A stretch of DNA of 64,000 bases from Rickettsia akari str. Hartford (GCF_000018205.1 NC_009881.1:1116001-1180000); one strand, 5' to 3'; positions 8,841 through 17,969 are shown, numbered from the stretch's first letter. Notes: generated by a model from the sequence alone, not told the origin. Program-made: numbers and translations.

Positions 8841-9604
8841 TTATTGCTGATTAATTCTTGCTGTGCAGATTCTTTCGGTGAGTTCTTTTAATGTTTCTAT
8901 TCGTTCAATAAGATAAAGCAGCTGTTCTTATGTCATTTTATAGTTTTTATCATATCTTGCATCAACATAAGCTTTTTCAAGACGCTCAAAACACTTTTTT
9001 GTTCTTCGGTTAATTGAGGAAACACACTTAATAATTCATTATCATAATTTCCTGCCATACTGCCTAGTTCTTGTAAATTGTATAGTTTATGTTTGTAGTT
9101 TGAACACACTAATAAAATAGTGCTGTAAAGACTTTCCGTAGCTTGATGAATGGGAAAGACTGATAAAGCATACTCCAAATCGTTTAAATAAGTAGTTGCA
9201 CCTTTGAAAAGCCTTTACCTCTACCAAACCAATATTCATAGTAATCGTTAGAAATTTCGTTCATCTCGCTCCAAGGTAAATCTTTAGCTTCGCTAAGCAT
9301 AAATTCCTTGCTATCATATAAAAGAATACATTTTTTTGTGATATCCATATAAAAATCACGTCCTTTTTCTAACTACCTATTTATTTCGAATTATCAATAT
9401 TCTTGAATCATATGGGATAATTTGATGTTTTATTACTCACGTTTTTTCTAATCTTTTATATATTCTATCTTTTAATTTTAAAGCAGTATAACCTTTATAC
9501 TTACCTTTTATCAGAATTATCAAGATATCAGTATAGATATTATGCCAGTTAGGTAGATCATACACCCAATCACCTCTAGCAGAAGAGCCGTATAAGATAA
9601 TCAT
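8841..9604 (-). pseudogene. MNT-HEPN toxin protein remnant (nucleotidyltransferase plus HEPN domain)
   Basis: From the right, the fragment IILYGSSARGDWVYD carries the GSxARGD active-site motif of minimal nucleotidyltransferases, followed by a degraded DILIILIKGKYKGYTALKL strand. After stops comes a long HEPN-domain part: YDSKEFMLSEAKDLPWSEM, DYYEYWFGRGKGF, then HQATESLYSTILLV at about 9130. The end reads KNYKMT-stop-EQLLYLIERIETLKEL and terminates at 8841. Intact relatives form one polypeptide in Rickettsia or two-gene toxin systems elsewhere. Here several frameshifts and stops split it. The N-terminus of the nucleotidyltransferase is missing and is replaced by Rpn sequence at about 9604. The longest surviving HEPN frame is 8933-9178. 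Confidence 0.75.
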
Positions 9605-9954
9605 AGCAATTATTACTACCGGCAATAAATCTTTATGTTTCATACCTTGCTTAATTTGACTAACGTAGGTATAACAACCGTAAAGCTGCATTCTATTAAG
9701 ATAATCTTTCTCCATTTTCGATGCATCCTGATTATATACCATCTACCGGTTTCACCTTTAACTTTTAGATCGAACAAACTTCTTTTCCATTCAAGAAATA
9801 AAGGTAACTGTTCAGTAGTTAGATAGCTTAAATCTATAATCCTATCTTATTTCGGTAACCTAAGAAGAGAGTTCGGTCAATTTATTAATTTTACTTTATC
9901 GCTAAATAATTTCTTAAATGCGACATCATTTGTACTGTCTAAATATCTTTGCAT
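9605..9954 (-). pseudogene. Rpn-family PD-(D/E)XK nuclease/transposase-like remnant
   Basis: ATG at 9954 begins [20 protein letters not shown], the N-terminus of Rpn (recombination-promoting nuclease, formerly transposase_31) proteins, and stops after about 24 codons. The frame resumes as LSYLTTEQLPLFLEWKRSL and FDLKVKGETGRWY, then shifts to KMEKDYLNRMQLYGCYTYV and HKDLLPVVIIA. This covers the nuclease core up to a point where homology jumps to a nucleotidyltransferase. At least one stop and one frameshift make it inactive. Confidence 0.75.
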
Positions 9955-10181
9955 GAATAATTGCACCTTTAATATATTTTTATATAAAGCAAATTAATCT
10001 TAGGTAGTAAACTACTTTTACAATTGATTATCGATATTAGACTGCTTGCATAACTTATCTTATAAAGAGGAATCCATCAGGAAACCCTTGCCACCGCAAC
10101 GTATATAAATATGTGAGGATGGGAGTAGCAGATTTACGTACAAATTACCTTTAGACTAAGGTTTTCAAGAAGTCTATTGTA

Positions 10182-10661
10182 TTAATATCTATCATTATGA
10201 TTGTATACTCCCCAAATTGCTTTCTTTGAGATCCATCCAGTATAATCTTTACATGTAATTTGGCAGAATTGTTCTTTGCATTTTTTTAAACCGCAGCGAA
10301 CCTTGGGCATTAATTTTGCTATAACTCGGCTTTTAGAATCGACGGATTTGGTAAGCTCTATTTCCTTATCAGAGGTAATAATCACTGATCTTTTACCTGA
10401 TAGAACGCTTGAATGTATCCAACCACCTTCACCGTTAATGTCACGTACTTGTCGCCATTGCTCGTACTCTGCAGTTATTTCTACCGGTTCGCCTTTTTTA
10501 ACAAAAACCCATTCTACGGCAGATTTAGTGGTTGGTCCACTCCTTGCATTTACTTCATTAGATTTTATTGAAACAAATCTCGGAATAGACAATTTTTTAT
10601 TATCGGCGTTAATTGTTGTAGATAATATTATTGTAATTAAAATGATAAAAACTTTAATCAT
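10182..10661 (-). CDS. Secreted SH3-domain protein
   Basis: From Met at 10661 (MIKVFIILITIILSTTINA) it encodes 159 aa with a clear signal peptide. A bacterial SH3 domain follows (VNARSGPTTKSAVEWVF, WRQVRDINGEGGWIHSSVL), then a second, degenerate SH3-like repeat ending WISKKAIWGVYNHN. SH3b domains usually bind cell-wall peptides, so a periplasmic role is likely. Upstream in-frame Met codons (10685) overlap the end of kefB further and lack a signal peptide, so I prefer 10661, an 8-bp overlap with kefB. It is the last gene of the rsfS-kefB-SH3 set. Confidence 0.8.
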   Translation of the reverse strand: MIKVFIILITIILSTTINADNKKLSIPRFVSIKSNEVNARSGPTTKSAVEWVFVKKGEPVEITAEYEQWRQVRDINGEGGWIHSSVLSGKRSVIITSDKEIELTKSVDSKSRVIAKLMPKVRCGLKKCKEQFCQITCKDYTGWISKKAIWGVYNHNDRY

Positions 10662-12390
10662 TATCTTCCACTTCAGATAAAGCATCTTCTTTTTTTGCTA
10701 TTATATAATTACCAAGCCTAAATTGTACTTTTATTCTATTAATTTCCTGCTCGCTAATACCTATATTCTTCAGGACTGTTCCACCGATTTGTAATCCGGC
10801 CTCATAACTTTCCGGAATAATAGTTGTGGCACCTAAATCATAAAACTCTCTAGCATTTTTTAAATTTTTTAACTTAACGACAACCGGTATATCCTGATAA
10901 TTACCGCTAATTGTTTTAAGCGATTTCTTTATAGTGACTTGATTATTCATGGTAAGTATTATAGCGAATGCTCTTTCCGTACCTAATGCCTTTAGAGTAT
11001 CGGCTTGCGATACATCACCTTTAAAAACCGGCAAACCGTTTGATAGCTCTTCTTTGACTCTATCATCATCTAAATCAAGTATTACGTAACTTATACCTTC
11101 CGCTTCCAAAACTCTTGCTACCATTTTACCGGTATTACCAAGGCCGGCAATAATAATATGGTTTGTTAAATCTCTTGCCCCAAGCTCAATCATTTGAGTC
11201 GGAGTTTTACCGAGTCCTTTATCAACTTTCTCAGCAATCTTTTTCCCTAAAGCCGCGAGTAATGGAGTAAGTGCCATAGTAAAAGTAACTACGAGTAATA
11301 ATATATCGGCAGTACTTTCTTCTAATACTCCACTATCTTTACCTAAACTGAATAATATAAAACCAAACTCTCCACCTTGCGATAATAATAAGCCTGAATA
11401 AAAAGCAACTCCTTTATTAAAACCGAATAAAAGACAAAACGCCGTTATGATTAAGGTTTTTATACCTATTAAAGCAATAGATAAAGTAAGAATATGAGAT
11501 ATTTTTTCATACATTTCTAGTGCGTCGATATTCATACCGACAGTCATGAAAAACAATCCTAAAAATAAACTTTTGAAAGGATAAATACTTTCTTCTGCCT
11601 GCAATCTAAATTCAGTTTCGGCAACTAATACTCCAGCAACAAATGCTCCTAAGGCTAAAGATAAACCAAATGTTTCGGTAGCCCAAGCAGCAGAAAGTAC
11701 TATTAACAAAGTCATCGAAATAGGTAACTCGCTTGTATTATTACTTTCTGATGAAATGAATGAAAATACAGGACGAAGAAAAACACGACCAACAATAAAT
11801 ATTGTAAGTAGGGCCGTTACTGCTTTTAAGAGTGCAATACCAAGAGCCCCTGCAAGCGAGGCTTTATTATTACCGGCAAGTAACGGAACTATCACAAGCA
11901 ATGGCACTACAGCCAAATCTTGCAGTAGCAGAATAGCCAAAGAGATTCTTCCTATTTGTGTCGATTGACTACGATTTTCCTCAATAACCTGCATAACAAG
12001 TGCAGTAGATGAAAGGGCCAAACCACCGCCGGTAATAATAGCTGCACTACTATTGCCGTCTATAAGCACCATTGCACCGGCAATTACTATAGCGGTTGTT
12101 ACAACTTGCAAACTACCAAGACCAAATACATATCGTCTCATAGCTTTTAATCGCTCAAAAGATAACTCCAGTCCTATCGCAAATAATAGAAATACTACAC
12201 CAAGTTCACCTAGTAACTTAGTTTGGTCATATGTTACGATTTTTAAACCGTGATCACCTATTGCAGCTCCTGCAATTAAGTAACCAAGTACCGGACTTAA
12301 TCTAAGACGCTTAAGTATAGCCACAATAAAAACCGCAGTACCGAGTAAAATTATAACGTTAATAAGAATATGATCGTTCATCTTTTCCAA
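10654..12390 (-). CDS. CPA2-family cation:proton antiporter (KefB-like)
   Basis: Integral inner-membrane antiporter of 578 aa. Residues 1-390 contain about 12-13 hydrophobic helices of the Na+/H+ exchanger fold, with FLLFAIGLELSFERL (67-81), a LLLQDLAVVPLL segment (154-165) and LLSQGGEFGFILFSL (335-349). Residues 409-530 are a TrkA-N/RCK domain with the nucleotide-binding GLGNTG (416-421) and a following acidic residue (DLDDD). This architecture fits KefB/KefC or YbaL-type potassium or sodium efflux, perhaps gated by NAD(H) or glutathione adducts. The exact ion cannot be read from the sequence. Its start overlaps rsfS by 13 bp and its end overlaps the SH3 gene. Confidence 0.88.
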   Translation of the reverse strand: MEKMNDHILINVIILLGTAVFIVAILKRLRLSPVLGYLIAGAAIGDHGLKIVTYDQTKLLGELGVVFLLFAIGLELSFERLKAMRRYVFGLGSLQVVTTAIVIAGAMVLIDGNSSAAIITGGGLALSSTALVMQVIEENRSQSTQIGRISLAILLLQDLAVVPLLVIVPLLAGNNKASLAGALGIALLKAVTALLTIFIVGRVFLRPVFSFISSESNNTSELPISMTLLIVLSAAWATETFGLSLALGAFVAGVLVAETEFRLQAEESIYPFKSLFLGLFFMTVGMNIDALEMYEKISHILTLSIALIGIKTLIITAFCLLFGFNKGVAFYSGLLLSQGGEFGFILFSLGKDSGVLEESTADILLLVVTFTMALTPLLAALGKKIAEKVDKGLGKTPTQMIELGARDLTNHIIIAGLGNTGKMVARVLEAEGISYVILDLDDDRVKEELSNGLPVFKGDVSQADTLKALGTERAFAIILTMNNQVTIKKSLKTISGNYQDIPVVVKLKNLKNAREFYDLGATTIIPESYEAGLQIGGTVLKNIGISEQEINRIKVQFRLGNYIIAKKEDALSEVEDND

Positions 12391-12704
12391 ATTTCTTCTA
12401 GCTTAAAATGCTCCCGTGCTTCAGGATAAAAAATATTAATTAAAACAGTACCTGCATCTATTAGTACCCACTCTGATTTACCAAGACCCTCTATATTACT
12501 ATTTATACAAGCATTATTTTTTAATTCTAAAGCCACATATTCAGCAATTGCTCCAACATTTTTAGTTGAACGACCGCTAGCAAATATAATGTAATCGGCT
12601 AATTTATGTTTTCCTGTTAAATCAATTACCTCAATATCTTCTGCTTTTTTCTCACTTAAACATTCTAAGATAAATAATTTTAATTCTTCAGTTTCTTTTT
12701 TCAT
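12378..12704 (-). CDS. rsfS: Ribosomal silencing factor RsfS
   Basis: RsfS (DUF143/Iojap family) binds uL14 on the 50S subunit and blocks joining of 30S when nutrients are short. The family core is visible: EDIEVIDLTGKHKLADYII, FASGRSTKNVGAIAEYV, GLGKSEWVLIDAGTVLINIF and EAREHFKLEEIW. From Met at 12704 (MKKETEELK) it is 108 aa, the usual size. An upstream Met at 12734 would add ten unlikely residues. It starts the rsfS-kefB-SH3 set and diverges from bolA across about 165 bp. Confidence 0.92.
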   Translation of the reverse strand: MKKETEELKLFILECLSEKKAEDIEVIDLTGKHKLADYIIFASGRSTKNVGAIAEYVALELKNNACINSNIEGLGKSEWVLIDAGTVLINIFYPEAREHFKLEEIWKR

Positions 12705-12869
12705 AATAATTAATAAATGATATAATTGTATCAATTATTATATTCATAAGAGCAGAGTTTATCAATGAATGTTTAAAATTCTACAATAAAAATTCATATA
12801 AAGCTTTACTTTAACCAAAAAAAACTTTAATTAACATTTAGACTTTTATATCTAAAAAGTGATAAAATA

Positions 12870-13109
12870 ATGGCAATATCTGCAAAAGAATTAGAAAAAA
12901 TACTTAAGGAAGCCTTTCCAAACAGCATAATAAAAATTACTGATTTAGTAGGGGATCAAGACCATTATGCGGTAGAAATATCAGATGTTCAATTTAATGG
13001 ACTTTCTTTAATTAATCAACATAAATTAGTAAAAAACGCCCTATCTGAAATATTAAATAAAAAACTACATGCAATTACCATAAAAACTATTGCAGTTCCT
13101 GAAAAATAA
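12870..13109 (+). CDS. BolA-family protein
   Basis: A protein of 79 aa with the BolA/IbaG fold: KELEKILKEAFPNSIIKITD, then DHYAVEISDVQFNGLSLINQHKLV containing the conserved H-Y-A-V and L-x-x-H-K-x-V signatures, and a basic end. BolA proteins act with monothiol glutaredoxins in Fe-S cluster handling. The short form here, with FNGLSLINQH, most resembles the IbaG/BolA2 subgroup. It is a single gene with an AT-rich upstream region shared with the divergent rsfS. Confidence 0.88.
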   Translation: MAISAKELEKILKEAFPNSIIKITDLVGDQDHYAVEISDVQFNGLSLINQHKLVKNALSEILNKKLHAITIKTIAVPEK

Positions 13110-13222
13110 TTACAAATGTTAATACAATAAATTCTACCTAAATTCAACTTATCATTTAAGTTTTATACTTACTTAAGATTATAATTTTCATGATAAAGTA
13201 AGATTTATAAATATAACTTTTG

Positions 13223-13249
13223 TATTAGTCAACAATATGTTGACTAATA
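13223..13249. promoter_or_regulatory. Perfect palindrome upstream of the RelE/Xre pair (candidate operator)
   Basis: TATTAGTCAACA and TGTTGACTAATA are exact reverse complements, 12 nt each around ATA. The right arm contains TTGACT, a plausible -35 box. It lies 45 bp before the toxin start codon. An Xre-type antitoxin commonly represses its own operon by binding such a dyad, so this is a reasonable operator candidate. That is inference from position and symmetry. Confidence 0.5.
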
Positions 13250-13294
13250 TTCTTAAATAGAGTACACCACAAATTAATCTACTCCCAGATCTAA

Positions 13295-13554
13295 ATGCAA
13301 TATAAATTCAGCTTTTCTAAAACAGCTTTAAAAAATTTACTCAAAATTTCTACAAACAAAAGAAAAGCTATATTAGCAAAATTAGCACAACTAAAGCTAA
13401 GTCCTTATAAGAAAAATAATAATATCAAAAATTAATAGGACATGACGGGTATAGATTAAGGATTGGAGATTATAGGGTGATATATAGCATAAATAAAGGA
13501 AAGTTAGAAATTCTAGCAATTAATGTTGATGTTAGAGGAGAGGTATATAAATGA
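13295..13554 (+). pseudogene. RelE/HigB-type toxin with a single frameshift
   Basis: ATG 13295 reads MQYKFSFSKTALKNLLKIST, then NKRKAILAKLAQLKLSPYKK, and stops in an A-rich run near 13430. Restoring one A brings in KLIGHDGYRLRIGDYRVIYS and INKGKLEILAINVDVRGEVYK, which is the catalytic strand region and C-terminus of RelE-family mRNA interferases, ending at 13554. So one missing base in a poly-A run is enough to explain the loss. The stop overlaps the antitoxin start as ATGA. Confidence 0.85.
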
Positions 13555-13909
13555 GTAATAAACATATAATAGAATATCAAAGAAAGCATGCTTTTGTTTT
13601 TATACCTTTTAATGAATATCAGGAACTGATCAATAAAACACAATGTATTACCGATGAAACATTATACGCTGAAGCTATAGCCAAAAATGAGGAATATTTT
13701 CCTGAAGCTTTGGTACAAAAAATTTTAAACGGCAAAAATTCGATTAAAGTTTATTGTGAATATAGAGGGTTATCCAAAGAGCAATTAGCTATTAAAATCG
13801 GTAAAACTAAGCAATATATCTCATCTATCGAAAAAGGATTACGAAAAGGTACAATAGACACACTAAAAAACTAAGTACTGTTTTAAATGTTGATTTAGAT
13901 ATGTTATGA
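13551..13909 (+). pseudogene. Xre-family antitoxin, C-terminus truncated by a frameshift
   Basis: The frame 13551-13874 encodes 107 aa. The N-terminal part (RKHAFVFIPFNEYQELI) resembles a toxin-neutralising region. A helix-turn-helix follows: YRGLSKEQLAIKIGKTKQYI, then SSIEKGLRKG. The frame ends DTLKN at 13874. Adding one A to the A run restores KLSTVLNVDLDML with a stop at 13907-13909, the usual end of this family. Most of the DNA-binding domain survives, so the shortened protein might still bind DNA. It follows the broken toxin with an ATGA overlap, a toxin-first order as in HigBA. Confidence 0.75.
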
Positions 13910-14631
13910 TTTGCAGCAAAAATAACCATAATTAAATCTTTTTAGAGATGTTTACAGAACCTACATTGCACTTTTAAAAAAAGTTAATAATAAAATTAAA
14001 TTTTTATTCAGGGCTTTAATTAACAAAAATAATAAACGATGGTAAGAAGAAGTAATTAATAATTATTGAAAGCACAAAAATTTTTCTAACTTATGATTTT
14101 GTTATATAAATAATACTTTATTTTTAATTGAAAAACATTCATTAAATACTAAAATATCTATCAAAATACTTATAAAATAAAGTGTTCTCTACTTATAAAA
14201 AGTAGTTGTAAGTTACTTTTTCTTATTTTAAATAAATTAAACTTTATATATTTTTATAGAAATTAGGTAAATCGTATATAAAACTTAAGGAATACAAGAG
14301 TAAAACCTATCTATTTTAGCTTCTTAATGAAAACCGCAAAACTTTATTAATTTGTGTATAAAAATGAATACCAAAACCGTCATTGCGAGAAAACACTGTA
14401 AGTTTTGACAAAGCAATCCAGTTAAAATACTAAATTATTAGTATTTTTTATTATTTTTATTGACCTAGTTAGCAAGCCATGGGGCGACACAGTGGGTTTT
14501 GCCGGTCCATGCAACAATGCCTGCTCACAATAACGATATCTTGCTTTATTAAGCAAAATCTATAAATTTTTGCATAAACAAATTGATTTGCTACGAATAA
14601 TAGAGTATATAGTACAGACATAATTAATTCT
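13910..14631. repeat. Long AT-rich gap with a chimeric palindromic repeat
   Basis: This is about 720 bp without a gene I can support. Positions 13910-14370 are very AT-rich with no reading frame of interest. Positions 14378-14535 hold a chimeric repeat: it opens like the 115-nt family (CGTCATTGCGAG .. GCAATCCAG), passes through an ATTAGTATTTTT core, and ends like another type (AAGCCATGGGGCGACACAGTG, CTCACAATAACG). The last 90 nt lead into tRNA-Pro and probably contain its promoter. Confidence 0.6.
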
Positions 14632-14708
<77 letters not shown>

Positions 14709-14724
14709 TAAAACGTAAATTATA

Positions 14725-14940
14725 ATGTCAAAAGACGACCTAATTCAGTTTACAGGTACAATACTTGAACTTTTACCTAATGCTACTTTCAGAGTAAAGC
14801 TTGAGAATGATCATGGAATTATTGCTCATACTTCCGGTAGGATGCGTAAGAATCGTATCAGAATATTACTAGGAGATAAAGTTACGGTAGAAATGACTCC
14901 TTATGATTTAACTAAGGGACGTGTGATTCATCGTCACTAG
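14725..14940 (+). CDS. infA: Translation initiation factor IF-1
   Basis: A 71-aa S1-like OB-fold protein that occupies the ribosomal A site during initiation. The family pattern is complete: [68 protein letters not shown]. The length is standard. It lies between tRNA-Pro and maf; maf starts 11 nt after its stop, so infA-maf are likely co-transcribed. Confidence 0.98.
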   Translation: MSKDDLIQFTGTILELLPNATFRVKLENDHGIIAHTSGRMRKNRIRILLGDKVTVEMTPYDLTKGRVIHRH

Positions 14941-14951
14941 TCTTTACAAGT

Positions 14952-15557
14952 ATGAAGCAACACAGAGAAAACCTACCGATTATATTAGCATCAAGCTCTC
15001 CTGCAAGAATTGAGTTACTAAACAGAATCAAAATTATCCCTTCACAAATTATTCCGGCAGATATAGATGAAACACCTAATTTGCGTGAATTACCTGCGCC
15101 CTTAGCCATAAGACTTGCTTACGAAAAAGCTATTAAAGTTGCATCTCAAGTAGAGGAATCAGCTATAATTATAGCTGCCGATACGGTAGCGGCAGTAGGT
15201 AGAAGAATATTGCCGAAAGCTACTACTTATGAAGAGGTCAAAAATTGTATTAAGATGGTATCCGGGCGTCGTCATCGTGTCTATACCGGTTTATGTATTA
15301 TCAAAACAGAGAATGATCAGCTTACAGTTAAACAAAAAATAGTTCAGACTATTGTTAAGTTTAAAAAATTAAGTGATGAAGAGATTAATTTTTATTGTTC
15401 TTTAGATGAAGGGAGAGGTAAAGCCGGCGGTTGCAAAATTTCCGGTTATGCAGAAGCTTTTATCTCATTTATTTCTGGCTCATATTCAAATGTTATGGGA
15501 TTGCCTTTATTTGAAACCGCAAATGCTCTAACCTCTTTAGGTTTTAAGGTATATTAA
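14952..15557 (+). CDS. maf: Maf-like nucleoside triphosphate pyrophosphatase
   Basis: A 201-aa member of the Maf/HAM1-fold family, which hydrolyses non-canonical or modified nucleotides (dTTP/UTP and derivatives) to monophosphates. The start [18 protein letters not shown] carries the S-x-R-R/K-like substrate loop (here SPAR), then [22 protein letters not shown] (DTV motif) and [15 protein letters not shown]. The C-terminus has the [12 protein letters not shown] and [13 protein letters not shown] segments typical of YhdE-type Maf. The length is normal. It is probably translated from the infA transcript. Confidence 0.93.
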   Translation: MKQHRENLPIILASSSPARIELLNRIKIIPSQIIPADIDETPNLRELPAPLAIRLAYEKAIKVASQVEESAIIIAADTVAAVGRRILPKATTYEEVKNCIKMVSGRRHRVYTGLCIIKTENDQLTVKQKIVQTIVKFKKLSDEEINFYCSLDEGRGKAGGCKISGYAEAFISFISGSYSNVMGLPLFETANALTSLGFKVY

Positions 15558-15645
15558 TATGTAGTGTTGCCTCTGTAAAGATTGATCTTGTTACATGGAT
15601 CGTTTATGTCATTCCCGCATGGTATTGTTATGTGGATACCTTAGC

Positions 15646-15766
15646 CGTCATTGCAAGGAGCGAAGCGACGCGGCGATCCAGAAAAATAATTAAAAAAATT
15701 CTGTAAATCAGCATTTTTTACTGGATTGTTTCGTCGCAGTACTACGTAATTCTTCTCACAATGACG
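15646..15766. repeat. Nested inverted repeat, 115-nt family
   Basis: The outer arms are CGTCATTGCAAGGAGCGAAG and its near-complement ending CTCACAATGACG. Inside, GATCCAG pairs with CTGGAT, and the core is AAAATTCTGTAAATCAG followed by its complement. A second partial palindrome (TCATTCCCGCATGG .. CACCTACCTAGGGATAACATTGAG) surrounds it at about 15605-15830. This is one of nine full copies that I count in the window. Confidence 0.85.
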
Positions 15767-15855
15767 AAAAGCAGGTCTACGCAACAATGCCTTTCCACCT
15801 ACCTAGGGATAACATTGAGTAGGTTTTTCGAACCATATACACATCAATTACAATT

Positions 15856-16287
15856 TTAATTCTTAGGCTCATCCAAATGACTTCTCTCGTAATTTTCATG
15901 ACGCTCTTGAGCTTCAATACATAATGCAGCAATAGGTCGTGCTTCTAATCTTTTTATACCTATTGGGGCGCCTGTTTCTTCACAGTAACCGTATTCCCCA
16001 TTTTGAATACGTAATAATGCTTCTTCTATTTTGCTTATTAATTTACAATATCTATCTCTACTACGAAGCTCAAAAGCTCTTTCTGTTTCATGAGTAGCAC
16101 AATCGTTAAGATCGGATTCTTTTAAATTTTCTTCCTTTAAATGATTTAAAGTCTCTTGAGATTCCTTTAATAAATCCTCTTTCCATCTTAAAAGTTTTTG
16201 TCTAAAATATTCTAAGTGATTAGGACACATATATTCTTCATCTTTAGAGGGTTTATATCCCATAGGTAATTTAGGTGTTTCTATCAT
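15856..16287 (-). CDS. dksA: RNA polymerase-binding protein DksA
   Basis: A 143-aa DksA, which reaches through the RNA polymerase secondary channel and acts with ppGpp to tune promoters. A coiled-coil precedes the globular end (FRQKLLRWKEDLLKESQETL, DLNDCATHETERAFELRSRD with the D-x-x-D coil-tip region). The zinc-finger module reads YCEETGAPIG .. RLEARPIAALCIEAQERHE. Only two of the four classical Cys are present: the second and fourth are Thr and Ala, a pattern known among DksA relatives that do not need zinc. The start context (MIETPKLPMGYKPS) fits alphaproteobacterial homologues. Confidence 0.93.
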   Translation of the reverse strand: MIETPKLPMGYKPSKDEEYMCPNHLEYFRQKLLRWKEDLLKESQETLNHLKEENLKESDLNDCATHETERAFELRSRDRYCKLISKIEEALLRIQNGEYGYCEETGAPIGIKRLEARPIAALCIEAQERHENYERSHLDEPKN

Positions 16288-16385
16288 AGAAATATCTCAA
16301 TATTAGCTCTAGTATATATAGTTTATAAGGTTTTTAAAAAAATATATACCTTAAAATTAACGCAAGAAGATTATAAATATTAATT

Positions 16386-17303
16386 TTATTTTTTAATTGG
16401 ATATGCGGTAGTATATACAGCCTCTAAACGCTTTATACTTGTTTTAGTATAGTTTTGTGTAGTAGATAGACTTTTATGACCTAATAGCTCTTGAATAGAG
16501 CGTAATTCTGCACCACGTTCAAGCAAATGTGAAGCAAAACTATGTCTAAATGAATGAGCAGTTAAATGCTGCGGTAAACCATAAAAATGCTTTAATTTAA
16601 TTAATTCACGATTAAATACCTGTGGCTGCAATTTCTTACCACGCTTTCCTCTAAATATCGGTTCATTATCCCCGAGCTTATACGGCAATATTTCTAAATA
16701 TTGGGTAATTAAATTTTTAGCAATCGGCAACCACGGAATTATTCTTTCTTTACTACCTTTACCTATTATTCTTATAAATTCTAGATTTTGTAGATGAAGT
16801 TTCGTAATTGATAATGCTTCCGATATACGTAGACCTGAAGCGTATATAAGAACAAGTAGGGATTTATTTCTAAGTTCTACCCACTTAACATTCCCGTATT
16901 CTTCAATATGTTCAAGGGATACTACTACATCATCCTCCGATAAAGCTTTTGGTAATAATTTAGTTTTTTTAGGAGATTTTATAGAAAAAATTATATGACT
17001 ATTTAATTGTGTTGTTTTCTCTAAAAATCTATAAAAATTTTTTACTGCAGATAAACCACGTGCAATTGAAGAAGTGGTAAAATTATCATAGTTACGTTTT
17101 GCAAGCCAACTTCGGATTAATCTTATATCTGCGTTTTTAATATGATTTATCGTTACAAGCTCTGAATTATAATAATTCATAAACTCAAGGAAATTCTTAA
17201 GATCATTATTATAAGAAATTACTGTATAATTAGAATAATTTCTTTGCAAAACGAGGTATTTTTGCCACTTATCTATTAATTCTTGAATTAATATATCTAA
17301 CAT
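16386..17303 (-). CDS. xerC: Tyrosine recombinase XerC
   Basis: A 305-aa site-specific recombinase that with XerD resolves chromosome dimers at dif during division. The N-terminal SAM-like core-binding domain covers residues 6-95 ([13 protein letters not shown]). The catalytic domain has all six residues: Arg159 (ASGLRISEA), Lys182 ([11 protein letters not shown]), His250 and Arg253 (TAHSFRHSF), His276 (LLGHKSLS) and nucleophile Tyr285 (TTQNYTK). The ending [15 protein letters not shown] resembles XerC more than XerD. It is transcribed alone, downstream of a 170-bp divergent gap with the phasin gene. Confidence 0.92.
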
Positions 17304-17471
17304 TTATAAAAACTTAACTATCGTTAATATTACGCTTAATGCTAACAACTATTGACTCATAATTTTATAAATGTTAGCATGAGCTGAGGGTTTACGTTGA
17401 CATATACGTAACCTATAAAACACAAAAAATTTTTTGAGTAAAAAATTTAATTTATTTTAGGAGAATAAATA

Positions 17472-17951
17472 ATGTTAAATAATACACTATTTTTAGATTT
17501 AATGAAATCATATATGAATCCGGAATTTTATATGAGTGCTATGAAAAATATCCCTAGTGTAGATCTTTCATCTATCACAAATACAATGCAACGAGCTATG
17601 AATATTCTTTTCACAACTAACCAAATTGCTACAGAAAGCATGCTATCTTTGCTTAAGAAAAATTCCGAGATTACACAAAATAATGTTAATACTATTTTGA
17701 ATACTACTAAAGAAGCAGCAAATTCTAAAGATTTCAAACAAGCTAGTGAATGTCAGCAAAAATATTTAAAATCTATTTATGAAACCTCTATGGATAACGC
17801 TAAGGAATTATCAAGTATTGCTTATGAGTCTTCACACAAAATATTTGAAGCCGCAAATAAGCATATTGCCGAAAATATTCATCATGCTTCTAATAATATG
17901 CAGAATATGGCAGAACAAGTACAAAAAAATTTTAATAAGAAATCTGCGTAA
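17472..17951 (+). CDS. Phasin-family protein
   Basis: A 159-aa helical protein without signal peptide. It matches the phasin pattern: an N-terminal MNPEFYMSAMKNIPSVDLSS, then a long amphipathic coiled-coil rich in Asn, Ala and Lys (NNVNTILNTTKEAANSKDFK, ECQQKYLKSIYETSMDNAKE), ending AEQVQKNFNKKSA. Phasins coat polyhydroxyalkanoate granules and help PHA synthase. The phaC gene lies 850 bp away on the opposite strand, which supports the call. An AGGAG ribosome-binding site sits just before the ATG (17459-17463). Confidence 0.85.
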   Translation: MLNNTLFLDLMKSYMNPEFYMSAMKNIPSVDLSSITNTMQRAMNILFTTNQIATESMLSLLKKNSEITQNNVNTILNTTKEAANSKDFKQASECQQKYLKSIYETSMDNAKELSSIAYESSHKIFEAANKHIAENIHHASNNMQNMAEQVQKNFNKKSA

Positions 17952-17969
17952 TTTTTAACTATTTTTCTA

